Shown: in pieces, positions 16,102 to 25,869 of the stretch
Position numbering within the stretch: the first letter of the stretch is position 1
Layout: every line of letters starts with the position of its first letter
DNA from: DASXQK01 sp963724385
Lineage (GTDB): Bacteria; Pseudomonadota; Alphaproteobacteria; Dongiales; Dongiaceae
NCBI GenBank assembly: GCA_963724385.1
Contig: CAVRUJ010000001.1
Location: 2,480,001-2,544,000 of the forward strand
Length of the DNA: 64,000 nucleotides
Reading direction: 5' to 3'
Notes under the pieces: model-generated
What the model was told of the DNA's origin: nothing
Seen by the model: only the letters and a program-made list of their open reading frames with translations
Database searches by the model: none
Program-made: the position numbers and the translations under genes

Positions 16102-16102
<1 letters not shown>
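15320..16102 (+). CDS. catJ: 3-oxoadipate CoA-transferase subunit B (CatJ type), 260 aa, apparent CTG start
   Basis: This is subunit B of the CoA-transferase. The catalytic Glu should be in VLIYESGTIGAKP. Other hallmarks are VCFVGIGLPSAAANLARL, RYWLQGGRIDVGFLGAAQID and NINTTVIGDY. The first in-frame ATG is 15353, but family members carry about ten conserved residues before it (here YNADEIM before TVAAARQLKNG). A strong AGGAGG (15308-15313) sits six bases before CTG 15320, which opens MSDPGYNADEIM and overlaps the subunit A stop at 15325-15327. I therefore place the start at CTG; ATG 15353 remains possible. The stop TAA overlaps the thiolase ATG. Confidence 0.8.
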
Positions 16103-17306
<1,204 letters not shown>

Positions 17307-17307
<1 letters not shown>

Positions 17308-17990
17308 TGCCGTCCGAACTTGCGGCGCTCGCGGGGCTTCTCGATCCCCACGGCCTCGCCATCGGCGGCGGCTTCCACCCCGCGGCTTCGGACGGTGTAC
17401 CTCTCGCGGCGGATGGCCGACCGGTCGAGACGCTCTATCTCGTGGCCAATCTGGGCGGGAGAATGTGGCCCGCCTTCAGCCGATCGGCCGAGTTCGCCGA
17501 TGGCACGCCCCATGCGCTGGATCGCTGGACGGCACGCGTGCTGCGCAGGGTGGCGGATGATGCCGGCGCTATGGCTCTCTTTCCTTTCGGCGGGCCTCCC
17601 TGGTTGCCCTTCCAGCGCTGGGCAATCCGTGGCGGCAGCGTCGCCGCATCCCCTCTCGGGATACTCATCCATCCTGAATATGGGCTGTGGCATGCCTACC
17701 GCGGGGCCCTAGCCTTCGACCAGCGGCTACTGCTACCCCAAGGCGACTTGAGGGCGCGGCCTTGCGACTCCTGCCTGGACCGGCCCTGCCTCGGGGCTTG
17801 TCCAGTCGATGCATTCAAGCCGGCGGGCTATGACGTTGCCGGTTGCCGAGGCCATGTTGGAGGCGAGACAGGCGAGCGCTGCCGTGAGGGCGGGTGCCTG
17901 GCCCGTCTCGCCTGTCCGATTGGCCGGGAGCATATCTATCCCCCGGCCCAGATGGCTTTTCATATGAAGGCCTTCCTTGCCGGGCGCTGA
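17307..17990 (+). CDS. 4Fe-4S cluster-binding protein, 227 aa
   Basis: The start GTG 17307 overlaps the thiolase stop; an earlier in-frame start at 17250 would lie inside the thiolase gene. The first 150 residues resemble a regulatory or substrate-binding domain (LYLVANLGGRMWPAFSRS, LFPFGGPPWLPFQRWA). The C-terminal part has CDSCLDRPCLGACPVDAF, a CxxCx4CxxxCP ferredoxin motif, then CREGGCLARLACP, so two clusters are possible. The layout recalls the ferredoxin part of epoxyqueuosine reductase, but the catalytic domain is missing. Its link to the aromatic operon is unknown; it could pass electrons or merely be co-transcribed. Confidence 0.7.
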
Positions 17991-18014
17991 GGGGATTTGG
18001 TACCTGTTGAGCCG

Positions 18015-18719
18015 ATGACCGATTCGATCCTCATCGTTGCCCATAGCGACTGGCGCGAGGGGCGTCTGGCGCCTCTCCTGGAGGCGAAGGGCTACCGGGT
18101 CGAATGGTGCTGTCCCGCCGGCGGGGAATTTCTGCCGGCGAGCGGCGCGGAATATGCCGGCACCGTGGTGCTGGGCGGCGCGCAAAACGTCGGCGAGGCC
18201 GATTCCAAGACCTACCTCCACCAGGAGATGGATTGGATGCGGGCGCAAGTCGCCGAAGGCCGGCGCCTGCTCGGCATTTGCCTCGGCGCCCAGCTCCTCG
18301 CCCGGGCCTTGGGCGCCGGCGTGGCCCCCCACGCCGAGGGGCTCAGCGAGATCGGCTATTTTCCCGTCTTCCCGACCGCCGTCGGAAGCGACGTCATCCC
18401 GGCGGGCCTGCATGTCTATCACTGGCACAAGGAGGGCTTCGAGCTGCCCGGACAGGCCGAGCTCCTGGCTCGCGGCGAGGCCTTTCCCCATCAGGCCTAT
18501 CGTTTGAGCCCAAAGGTCTATGGCCTCCAGTTCCACCCGGAAGTGACCGCGAACGTCGCGGCCGCCTGGGTCGAAGGCGCGGCGGATCAGCTTGTCCGTC
18601 CTGGCGCCCAGCCGGCCGCCCTCCAACGCGACCTCGGCCGGCGGTTCGATCCGCCGCTGCACGACTGGTTCGACGGGTTTCTCGATCTCTGGCTGGGCCG
18701 GGCGCCGGTCCTGGGCTAG
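18015..18719 (+). CDS. Glutamine amidotransferase class I-like protein, 234 aa
   Basis: It resembles the stand-alone GATase1 proteins annotated as GMP-synthase-like amidotransferases. The nucleophile Cys is in LLGICLGAQLLARALG (about residue 90) and the His-x-Glu pair is in LQFHPEV. The full triad is present, so it may hydrolyse glutamine or a gamma-glutamyl bond. The start MTDSILIVAHSDW (ATG 18015) is preferred to TTG 17997. It lies 24 bases after the iron-sulfur gene, so may be the last gene of the operon. The substrate is unknown; gamma-glutamyl-polyamine hydrolase-type roles are possible. Confidence 0.75.
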   Translation: MTDSILIVAHSDWREGRLAPLLEAKGYRVEWCCPAGGEFLPASGAEYAGTVVLGGAQNVGEADSKTYLHQEMDWMRAQVAEGRRLLGICLGAQLLARALGAGVAPHAEGLSEIGYFPVFPTAVGSDVIPAGLHVYHWHKEGFELPGQAELLARGEAFPHQAYRLSPKVYGLQFHPEVTANVAAAWVEGAADQLVRPGAQPAALQRDLGRRFDPPLHDWFDGFLDLWLGRAPVLG

Positions 18720-18842
18720 AACCCTGGGCGTCCACCATCGAGCCGGGCGCCTTGCCTCTTTTTAAGACTCCTTGTTGCCCGCCGCTGGTTTGGGGTATTA
18801 GGTCCGCATGTGAAAAAGGCAACCGCTTCGGAGGGATGGACG

Positions 18843-20060
18843 GTGCGCAAGCTCGCTCTTGCGGTCCTGGTCGCGGCTGGATTCGCTGCAACGGCCAATG
18901 CCGCCAACGAAAAGACCCAGACACTGCCGGCAAGCTCCGCGCCGGCGCCCGCGGTCGTGGCTCCGCCGGCGCCGCCTCCGGCAGCCGCAGTGCAACCCGC
19001 ACCGCCGCCACCCCCGCCGCCCAAGGTGGTGGAGGCCCCGTGGCCCGATAATGTACCCAGCCTGAAACCCGGCACCGGGTTTGCGCTCGCCGCTCCCGCG
19101 ACGAAGGCCGCGCCGGCCCTGTCGACTGCGACAGCCGCAACAGCCTCCAAGACGGGCGCGACAGCGTCCAGCGCCGCCACGACAAAGCCGACGCAATTGG
19201 CCTCCCTCCCGCCCAATCCGGCCAATGCCGCGGCCGTGGCCAGCACGCCGGTCACCTTGCAAGCCTCGGCCATGGCCGGGTTGAGGCCACTCCTGGACAT
19301 GGGAATCGTCTGGACAGTCTACAAAGCCGATTCCAACAACCAGCCCACGGAAGGCGTGGCCAAGCAGACCGGCGCCAAGGCCCAGTTCTCCCTGGCACCC
19401 GGCACCTACGTGGTCGCGATTCGGGACGCGGAGTCTCTCGGCAGCCAGCTCGTGATCGTCGGCTCCCAGCCGATCAACAAGGTCATTCCCCTGAACCTCT
19501 CGGTGGTTCAGGTGAAGATGATCCCATTCACAGGTGCCAAGCCCGTGACCGATCCCGTGCATTGGGAAATGTTCGCCAATGCCTTGGGCAGACCGGGGCC
19601 TGATTCCAAGGTCGCGGACCGCTTCGAGCCGATGACGGTGTTCCATCTCTCGGCCGGCTATTACGTGTTGCGTTCCCACTATCAGGGAACGCACACCGAC
19701 CTAGCGATGCTGATCGAGGCGGGTGTGACCTATCACTATACGGTCGACCTGTATGCGGCCAGCGTCGCGGCCCAAGCGGTCGCCGCCGGCGGGAAGAAGC
19801 CGAAGGCGGACGTCACCTGGCAGGTCGTGCGTGCCCAGGCGGGCTCCGACGGTCAGCACGAAGTCATCACCACGAACACTGGGGCCAGCCCCAACTTCCT
19901 GCTGCGTGAAGGTGAATATCTGCTGATCGCCACTTCGGCCGACGGGAGCATGGGCGAGGCGCCGGTCGCGATCCAGGCCGGCAGGACACAGCACATCAGG
20001 GTAGTGCTGAAACCTGGAACGGCGGTGAAGACGGCAACGACGACGACCGGCGGCGGCTAA
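18843..20060 (+). CDS. Secreted protein with Pro/Ala-rich linker, 405 aa
   Basis: GTG 18843 is chosen as start because GGAGGG lies seven bases upstream and the frame then opens with a clean Sec signal peptide (RKLALAVLVAAGFAATANAA). A GTG at 18810 would bury it. Residues 25-60 are a proline-rich spacer (for example PAPPPPPPP), followed by an Ala/Thr-rich linker to about residue 130. The C-terminal 270 residues hold three similar beta-rich repeats, each with an LxPGTYVVA-like strand (FSLAPGTYVVAI, FHLSAGYYVLRSHY, FLLREGEYLLIA), typical of envelope beta-sandwich modules. No known enzyme motif is present. It converges with hutU, overlapping by four bases. Confidence 0.7.
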   Translation: MRKLALAVLVAAGFAATANAANEKTQTLPASSAPAPAVVAPPAPPPAAAVQPAPPPPPPPKVVEAPWPDNVPSLKPGTGFALAAPATKAAPALSTATAATASKTGATASSAATTKPTQLASLPPNPANAAAVASTPVTLQASAMAGLRPLLDMGIVWTVYKADSNNQPTEGVAKQTGAKAQFSLAPGTYVVAIRDAESLGSQLVIVGSQPINKVIPLNLSVVQVKMIPFTGAKPVTDPVHWEMFANALGRPGPDSKVADRFEPMTVFHLSAGYYVLRSHYQGTHTDLAMLIEAGVTYHYTVDLYAASVAAQAVAAGGKKPKADVTWQVVRAQAGSDGQHEVITTNTGASPNFLLREGEYLLIATSADGSMGEAPVAIQAGRTQHIRVVLKPGTAVKTATTTTGGG

Positions 20061-21757
20061 ATCCCGACCGGATCGCCGCCGCCCTCCAGCATCGGCAGTT
20101 TCAGGCCGTGCTCGCGGGCACAGACCTTGGCTATGTCGTAGCCGGCATCGGCATGGCGCATGACGCCCGAGGCCGGATCGTTAGTCAGCACCCGCTCCAG
20201 CCGGCGCGCCGCCTCGGCCGTGCCGTCGGCGACGATCACCATGCCGGCGTGCTGGGAAAAGCCGATACCCACGCCCCCGCCATGGTGGATGGAAACCCAG
20301 GTCGCGCCCGAAGCCGTATTCAAGAGCGCGTTCAACAACGGCCAGTCGGACACCGCGTCGGACCCGTCCAGCATCGCCTCGGTCTCGCGGTTCGGGCTCG
20401 CGACCGATCCCGAATCCAGATGATCGCGCCCGATGACGATGGGCGCCTTGAGTTCCCCCTTGGCCACCATTTCGTTGAAGGCGAGGCCTAGCCGCGCCCG
20501 ATCGCCGAGGCCGACCCAGCAGATCCGGGCGGGCAGGCCCTGGAATGCAATCCTCTGCTCGGCCATGTCGAGCCAGTTGTGCAGGTGGCGATCCTCGGGC
20601 ATCAGCTCCTTGACCCGCCGGTCGGTCTTGAAGATGTCCTCCGGGTCGCCCGAGAGCGCGGCCCAGCGGAACGGCCCGATGCCGCGGCAGAACAGAGGGC
20701 GGATATAGGCGGGCACGAAGCCCGGGAAATCGAAGGCCTCCGCCACGCCCATCTCGAGCGCCATCTGGCGGATGTTGTTGCCGTAGTCGAGGGTGGGAAC
20801 GCCCAGCTTATGGAAACCCAGCATGGCCTTCACCTGGACAGCCATGGACTCCTTGGCGGCGCGGATGACCGCGGCGGGATCGCTGATGCGCATGCGCTCG
20901 GCCTTGTCCAGGCTCCAGCCCGCCGGCAGATAGCCGTTGAGGGGGTCATGAGCCGAGGTCTGGTCGGTCACCGCATCGGGGCGAATGCCGCGCTTGAGCA
21001 GTTCGGGAAAGATCTCGGCCGCGTTGCCCAACAGGCCGACCGAGAGAGGCTTGCGCTTCCTGCCGGCCTCCTGGATCAGCGCCAAAGCCTGGTCGAGGCT
21101 GTCGGCCTTGGCGTCGAGATAGCGCGTCTCCAGCCGCCGCTCGATCCGGCTCGGCTGGCATTCGACGGCAAGCATGGAAGCGCCGGCCATGGTGGCCGCG
21201 AGCGGCTGGGCGCCGCCCATGCCGCCAAGGCCCCCTGTCAGGATCCAGCGGCCGGCAAGATCGCCGCCATAATGTCGCCGGCCGACCTCGACGAAGGTCT
21301 CATAGGTTCCCTGCACGATGCCCTGGCTGCCGATATAGATCCAGGAGCCGGCGGTCATCTGGCCATACATCATCAGGCCGGCGCGATCGAGCTCGTGGAA
21401 CTTCTCCCAGGTCGCCCAATGCGGCACGATGTTGGAATTGGCGATCAGCACCCTGGGCGCGTCGGCATGCGTGCGGAACACGCCGACCGGCTTCCCCGAC
21501 TGGACGAGCAGCGTCTCGTCGGAGCCGAGGGTCTTCAAGGTCGCCACGATCCGGTCGAAGCATTGCCAATTCCGTGCGGCGCGGCCGATGCCGCCATAGA
21601 CCACGAGCTCCTGGGGCCGCTCCGCCACCTCGCCGTCGAGATTGTTCATCAGCATGCGCATGGCCGCCTCGGTCTGCCAGGACTTGGCCGTGATCTGGCT
21701 GCCGCGCGGGCTGCGGATCTTGCGCTCGTTGTCGAGACGGGGATTGGGGCTGGTCAT
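20057..21757 (-). CDS. hutU: Urocanate hydratase, 566 aa
   Basis: It hydrates urocanate to imidazolonepropionate with a tightly bound NAD, the second step of histidine breakdown. The N-terminus NERKIRSPRGSQITAKSWQT, the nucleotide motif GGLGGMGGAQPLAATMAG, GQMTAGSWIYIGSQGIVQGT and the active-site Cys in FCRGIGPFRW identify it clearly. ATG at 21755-21757 is the start (GAGG seven bases upstream); the longer open frame to 22264 is antisense to the acyl-CoA dehydrogenase gene. Length agrees with the family (about 555). A HutC-like operator lies 29 bases upstream, so it should be induced by urocanate. Confidence 0.95.
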   Translation of the reverse strand: MTSPNPRLDNERKIRSPRGSQITAKSWQTEAAMRMLMNNLDGEVAERPQELVVYGGIGRAARNWQCFDRIVATLKTLGSDETLLVQSGKPVGVFRTHADAPRVLIANSNIVPHWATWEKFHELDRAGLMMYGQMTAGSWIYIGSQGIVQGTYETFVEVGRRHYGGDLAGRWILTGGLGGMGGAQPLAATMAGASMLAVECQPSRIERRLETRYLDAKADSLDQALALIQEAGRKRKPLSVGLLGNAAEIFPELLKRGIRPDAVTDQTSAHDPLNGYLPAGWSLDKAERMRISDPAAVIRAAKESMAVQVKAMLGFHKLGVPTLDYGNNIRQMALEMGVAEAFDFPGFVPAYIRPLFCRGIGPFRWAALSGDPEDIFKTDRRVKELMPEDRHLHNWLDMAEQRIAFQGLPARICWVGLGDRARLGLAFNEMVAKGELKAPIVIGRDHLDSGSVASPNRETEAMLDGSDAVSDWPLLNALLNTASGATWVSIHHGGGVGIGFSQHAGMVIVADGTAEAARRLERVLTNDPASGVMRHADAGYDIAKVCAREHGLKLPMLEGGGDPVGI

Positions 21758-21785
21758 GTTGCGCCTCACCGGGGAGGAAGCTAGC

Positions 21786-21797
21786 CTGTATATACAA
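21786..21797. promoter_or_regulatory. HutC-type operator (TTGTATATACAG on the hutU strand)
   Basis: The sequence CTGTATATACAA is a near-perfect palindrome around TGTATATACA, matching the known HutC (GntR family) consensus of TGTATxTACA type. It lies 29 bases upstream of the hutU start and 42 bases upstream of the divergent acyl-CoA dehydrogenase start. A repressor bound here could control both. No hutC gene is present in the window. Confidence 0.7.
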
Positions 21798-21838
21798 CCC
21801 CGCCGACGCCGTCGAGAACGTCGCGCCGGGCGAGGCGG

Positions 21839-22991
21839 ATGGCCAGCGAGGACGCACAGTTGATCCCCGATTTCACGCCCGAGGACCGCGCGCTCGCCGC
21901 GGCCGTCGCCAAGTTCGCGCAAGCCCGCCTCGCTCCGCGGGCGGCCGCGTTGGACGACGGCGGCTCGGTCGTCGAGCATCTGCCGGCCCTGGCCGCGCAC
22001 GGGATCCTGGGCATGAACCTGCCGGAACTCCTGGGGCGGGGCGGGGGCCTCGGCCCTCGCCCTAGCGCTGGCGGTAGAAGAGATCGCCGCCGCCTGCGCC
22101 GCTACCGCCTCGGCCGTCACTGCGCATTTCCTCGCCAGCGACGCGATCCTGCTGGCGGGCGGTGACGACCTCAAACGCCGGTACCTGCCGGGCGCGGCAT
22201 CGGGCCAGCGCATCGGCGCCTTCGCGCTAACCGAGCCCGAGAGCGGCTCCGATCCCGCCGACATGCGCTGCCGGCTGGTGAGAAAGGGCGACGCCTATCG
22301 TCTCAGCGGGACCAAGCATTTCATCAGCAATGCCGGCTTTGCCGATTTCTTCGTCGTCTTCGCCCAAGGCGATGCGTCCGCCCGCGCGCGGGGGATCGAG
22401 GCCGTGGTCGTCGAGCGCCGATCCCCCGGCATCACCGTCTCGGCGCCCGAGCCCACCATGGGACTGAAGGCCAGCCACATCTACGAGATCGTCTTCGACT
22501 GCAAGCTCGAAGAGCAGCAACGCCTCGGCCCCGCCGGCAGCGGCTTCAAGACCGCGCTACGCGCTCTCGATCGCGGCCGTATCGAAGTCGCCGCGGAAGC
22601 GCTCGGCATCGCGCGCGCCGCATTCGAGGCGGCCCGCGACTGGGCGAAGCAGCGCAAGACGCGCAGCGGATCCCTGGCCGACCTTCAAGGCATCCAGTGG
22701 ATGCTGGCCGAAATGGCGACGTCGCTCGAGGCGGCGCGTCTGTTGACTTATCGCGCCGCGGCGCTGCGGCAAGCCGGCCTGCCGTTCACCCGGGAAGCCG
22801 CCATGGCGAAGCTGCAGGCCACCGAAACGGCGAGCCGCATCACCGACTTGGCGCTGCAGATTCACGGCGGCTACGGCTACAGCCGGCGCTTGCCGGTGGA
22901 GCGCTATCTGCGCGATGCCCGGGCCTTGCGCATCTATGAGGGGGCGAGCGAAATCCAGCGCAACATCATCGCGCGACTGGTCCTGCAGTGA
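21839..22991 (+). pseudogene. Acyl-CoA dehydrogenase, frameshifted
   Basis: The first frame starts MASEDAQLIPDFTPEDRALA (ATG 21839) and runs through AHGILGMNLPEL. From about 22027 similarity continues in another frame: WGGAGASALALALAVEEIAA, then RIGAFALTEPESGSDPADM, FISNAGFADFFVVFAQ, and RITDLALQIHGGYGYSRRLP to a stop at 22989-22991. One extra base near 22025-22037, in a G-run, restores a normal protein of about 383 residues. The conserved base near GYGYSRRLPVERYLRDA is intact. A sequencing error in the G-run is a real alternative. It shares an intergenic region with hutU and overlaps the next gene by four bases. Confidence 0.8.
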
Positions 22992-24571
22992 CGGCGCTGT
23001 CACTTTTCGACACGCCGGGTGACGCATTGCGCCACCATGCCGCCGAGAGGCCGGGGGCGACCGCGCTCGCCTTTCCCGAAAGCGGCCAGCGGCTTTCCTT
23101 CGCCGAATGGCTCGGCGATGCCGAGGCGCTGGCGCGAGCGCTTCTCGATCTCGGGCTCTCGCCAGGCGATCATCTGGCCCTGCTGGCCGAGAACCGCGTC
23201 GAATGGCCAGTCGCCCAGATGGCCGCCGCGCTTGGCGGGCTGGTTCTCGTGCCGCTCAACAGCCATTATCGGCGCGACGATCTCGACTACTCGCTGGCCC
23301 AGTCGGACAGCAGGGCGATCCTGCTGTCCCGCAGTTTCCGCTCCAATCCCTACCTCGAGAATCTGCGCGGCTTGCGAGGCGAGCTGCCGCTGCTTCGCCA
23401 TGTCGTGCTGTTCGATGGCGAAGAGCCCGATTGCGTCTCTTATGCGGCGCTGCTCGCGGCGGGGCGCCGTTCGAAGGCTGAGCTTCCTGAAATCGATGCT
23501 GCCGCGCCCGCAGCCCTTCTCTACACGTCGGGCACCACGGGCTTTCCCAAGGGAGCGCTGCTCACTCATCTGGGGATGCTCGGCAACAGCTGGGGGACGG
23601 CGCAGCGTCTCGCCGTTGGCCCGGACGACAAATGGACCTCCATCATCCCGCCCTTCCATTGCGCCGGCTGCATCATGATCGCGCTCGGCTGCCTGCAGGC
23701 GGGTGCCTGTCAAGTCGGCGTTCCGGCCTTCGACCCCGTCACCATGTTCCGCGTCATCGAGTCAGAGCGCTGCACCATGCTCTCAGGCGTGCCGACCAGC
23801 TATCTCGCCATGCTCGACCATCCGGAGCGCAAGCGATTCGACCTTTCGAGCCTCCGGGCCGGTACCTGCGGCGGCGCCGATGCCGACCCCGAGCTGCTGG
23901 CGCGTTGTGCCGCCGAATTTCCCATGCCGCGTCTTGCCCAGGTCTATGGCCAGACGGAAGTTTCGACCCTGGTATCGGTGCCGGAGATCGACGACGAGGA
24001 CCGCTTCGCCACCACGGGACGACCGCTGCCCGGGTTCGAGGTTCGCATCGCGGACTCCCGCACCGGCGAGGCTATGCCTGCGGGAAGCATTGGCCAGATC
24101 GAGGTCAAGGGCCCCACGGTCATGCTCGGCTATTACAGGAAACCAGCGGAGACGGCCGAGTCCATCGGCCCCGACGGCTGGCTCAAGACCGGCGACCTGG
24201 GATTTCTGACCAAGGAGGGGCGCCTCGTCATCGCCGGCGGCCGGCTTCGCGATATGATCATTCGCGGCGGCGAGAACATCTATCCGGCCGAAATCGAGAA
24301 TCTGCTGCGCGCCCATCCCGACGTCGGCGAGATCGCGGTCTTCGCGCTCACGGATGCGTATTACGGCGAGGCGGTCGGCGCGGCGGTCAAGCTCGCCCGG
24401 CCGGCAAGTGCTGTGGCACTCGGCAGTTTCTGCGACGGCCGCATCGCCCGGTTCAAAATTCCGGCGAGGTTTTTCGCAGTCGAGGAGTTCCCGTTGACCG
24501 CCAGCGGCAAAATCCGCAAGAGCGAGCTGCGCCGCATGGCGGCCGCGGGAGAGCTGACGCCGCTCGCCTGA
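22988..24571 (+). CDS. Acyl-CoA synthetase (AMP-forming), 527 aa
   Basis: Start GTG 22988 overlaps the dehydrogenase stop (GTGA), so the two are translationally coupled. The P-loop is LLYTSGTTGFPKGALLTH (about residues 178-195). A5 is LAQVYGQTEVSTLVS, the hinge region is GWLKTGDLGFLTKEGRLVIAG, and the catalytic Lys is in LTASGKIRKSELR. It would activate a carboxylic acid to the CoA thioester that the dehydrogenase oxidises. The chain length is not readable from sequence. Being close to hutU does not prove a role in histidine breakdown; imidazole- or aryl-propionate-type substrates are conceivable. Confidence 0.85.
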   Translation: MTALSLFDTPGDALRHHAAERPGATALAFPESGQRLSFAEWLGDAEALARALLDLGLSPGDHLALLAENRVEWPVAQMAAALGGLVLVPLNSHYRRDDLDYSLAQSDSRAILLSRSFRSNPYLENLRGLRGELPLLRHVVLFDGEEPDCVSYAALLAAGRRSKAELPEIDAAAPAALLYTSGTTGFPKGALLTHLGMLGNSWGTAQRLAVGPDDKWTSIIPPFHCAGCIMIALGCLQAGACQVGVPAFDPVTMFRVIESERCTMLSGVPTSYLAMLDHPERKRFDLSSLRAGTCGGADADPELLARCAAEFPMPRLAQVYGQTEVSTLVSVPEIDDEDRFATTGRPLPGFEVRIADSRTGEAMPAGSIGQIEVKGPTVMLGYYRKPAETAESIGPDGWLKTGDLGFLTKEGRLVIAGGRLRDMIIRGGENIYPAEIENLLRAHPDVGEIAVFALTDAYYGEAVGAAVKLARPASAVALGSFCDGRIARFKIPARFFAVEEFPLTASGKIRKSELRRMAAAGELTPLA

Positions 24572-24578
24572 CCTGCGT

Positions 24579-25004
24579 TCAGCGGCCGTGCAAGGTCAGC
24601 TGGATATGGGTGTCGTCGATCCGCACCAGCTTGCCCGCGGTCAGGGGCGGTTTGTAAAAGTCGACAATGCCCGTGACCTTCGGGGCATCGGCCGCCGAGA
24701 ATGCCAAGGTCGCCTCGATCGACCAAGTGCCGCCAGCCGGCGCATTGGCCGGGTCGACGGGCGCCCCGGCGCTGAGGCGCCAATGGACCGATGTGGGAAT
24801 CGCGGGCAACGCGATGTAGCGGGCGAGGGTGGCCTCGTCGTTGCCCTCCCGCGGCAGCGCCGGCGCCGGCGGGAACAGCCGCGGCCAGAGAAGGAAGCCG
24901 ATGCCAACCAGCATGAGGATGAGGCCCGCGACCAGAGCCCGGCGCCGCTGGGCGTGGCGGAAGCGGTCGGTGCGGGTCTGGCTTTGCATGACCCGATAGT
25001 CCAT
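24579..25004 (-). CDS. Membrane-anchored hypothetical protein, 141 aa
   Basis: The product starts MDYRVMQSQTRTDRFRHAQR (ATG at 25002-25004; Met6 is an alternative), followed by one membrane helix at about residues 26-45 (LVAGLILMLVGIGFLLWPRL). A Pro-rich linker and a C-terminal periplasmic domain of about 85 residues follow (VHWRLSAGAPV, GTWSIEATLAFSAADAP, IDDTHIQLTLHGR). The domain looks like a small beta fold. I do not recognise it. It is divergent from hutG, 37 bases away, and convergent with the acyl-CoA synthetase. Confidence 0.65.
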   Translation of the reverse strand: MDYRVMQSQTRTDRFRHAQRRRALVAGLILMLVGIGFLLWPRLFPPAPALPREGNDEATLARYIALPAIPTSVHWRLSAGAPVDPANAPAGGTWSIEATLAFSAADAPKVTGIVDFYKPPLTAGKLVRIDDTHIQLTLHGR

Positions 25005-25041
25005 TGTTCGGGGCGGTCGATCAACCGCCGAGCCGCAACAA

Positions 25042-25869
25042 ATGGAAGTCTTTCGATTCCGACAGGGGCGCTCGCCTCTCCTTGTCAGCATGCCCCATGA
25101 CGGGACGTACATACCTGCGGAAATTGCCGCCGGCATGACGGAAGCCGGCCTCGGCGTTCCCGATACCGATTGGCATGTGAGCCGGCTCTATGACTTCCTG
25201 GGCGCGATCGGCGCCACTGTCATCCAGGCGACCCACTCGCGCTATGTCGTCGACCTCAACCGGTCGCCCAGCGGCGCCGCCCTCTACGCCGGCCAACGCA
25301 ACACCGAGCTTTGCCCGGTGACCTGTTTCGACGATCGGCCGATCTACAAGCCCGGCCAGGCGCCCGACGCGCCCGCGATCGCCCTCAGGATCGGGCGGTT
25401 CTGGCGGCCCTATCACGACAAGCTCTCGGCCGCCCTGGCGGAGCTCAAGGCGCGCCACGGCTACGCATTGCTGTTCGACGCCCATTCCATTCGCTCCCGC
25501 GTGCTGCGTTTCTTCGAAGGCCGGCTGCCCGATCTCAATCTCGGCACGGGCGATGGCCTCGCCGCGTCGCCCGCCGTGAGCGATGCGGTGACCGAGGAAG
25601 CTGCACGAGCAAGCGGCTACACCCACGTCCTCAACGGCCGTTTCAAGGGCGGCTACATCACCCGCAGCTATGGCCGCCCGACGGAGGGGATCGAGGCGGT
25701 GCAGCTCGAGCTCGCCCAGGCGACCTATATGGACGAGGATCCCCCATTCGCCTTCCGCGAGGACCTGGCCGCCGGTCTAAGACCGGTTCTCAGCCGGATC
25801 CTCGCGGCGATGCTGTCGGCCGGGGCTAGGCGATATCGTGGAGCGGCAGGAGATCGTAAGGCGCTTTGA
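25042..25869 (+). CDS. hutG: N-formylglutamate deformylase, 275 aa
   Basis: It hydrolyses N-formyl-L-glutamate to glutamate and formate, the last step of the HutF-dependent histidine route. The N-terminal LVSMPHDGTYIPAEIAAGM and the metal-binding motifs DTDWHVSRLYDF, VVDLNRSPSG and LLFDAHSIRSRVLRFFEG are those of the N-formylglutamate amidohydrolase family. The HutF deiminase at 30000-31415 supplies its substrate. Its last 44 bases overlap the 3' end of a convergent GST gene. The last 15 residues (RRYRGAAGDRKAL) look like an extension beyond the usual family end. Confidence 0.9.
   Translation: MEVFRFRQGRSPLLVSMPHDGTYIPAEIAAGMTEAGLGVPDTDWHVSRLYDFLGAIGATVIQATHSRYVVDLNRSPSGAALYAGQRNTELCPVTCFDDRPIYKPGQAPDAPAIALRIGRFWRPYHDKLSAALAELKARHGYALLFDAHSIRSRVLRFFEGRLPDLNLGTGDGLAASPAVSDAVTEEAARASGYTHVLNGRFKGGYITRSYGRPTEGIEAVQLELAQATYMDEDPPFAFREDLAAGLRPVLSRILAAMLSAGARRYRGAAGDRKAL

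Noticed and set aside
22025..22037. Programmed frameshift in the acyl-CoA dehydrogenase
   Set aside because: There is no slippery heptamer with a downstream hairpin, and the family does not use one. Mutation or sequencing error is more likely.
20057..22264. 735-codon leftward frame with an extended hutU N-terminus
   Set aside because: The extra 169 codons are antisense to the acyl-CoA dehydrogenase gene and contain no hutU homology; the family start is at 21757.
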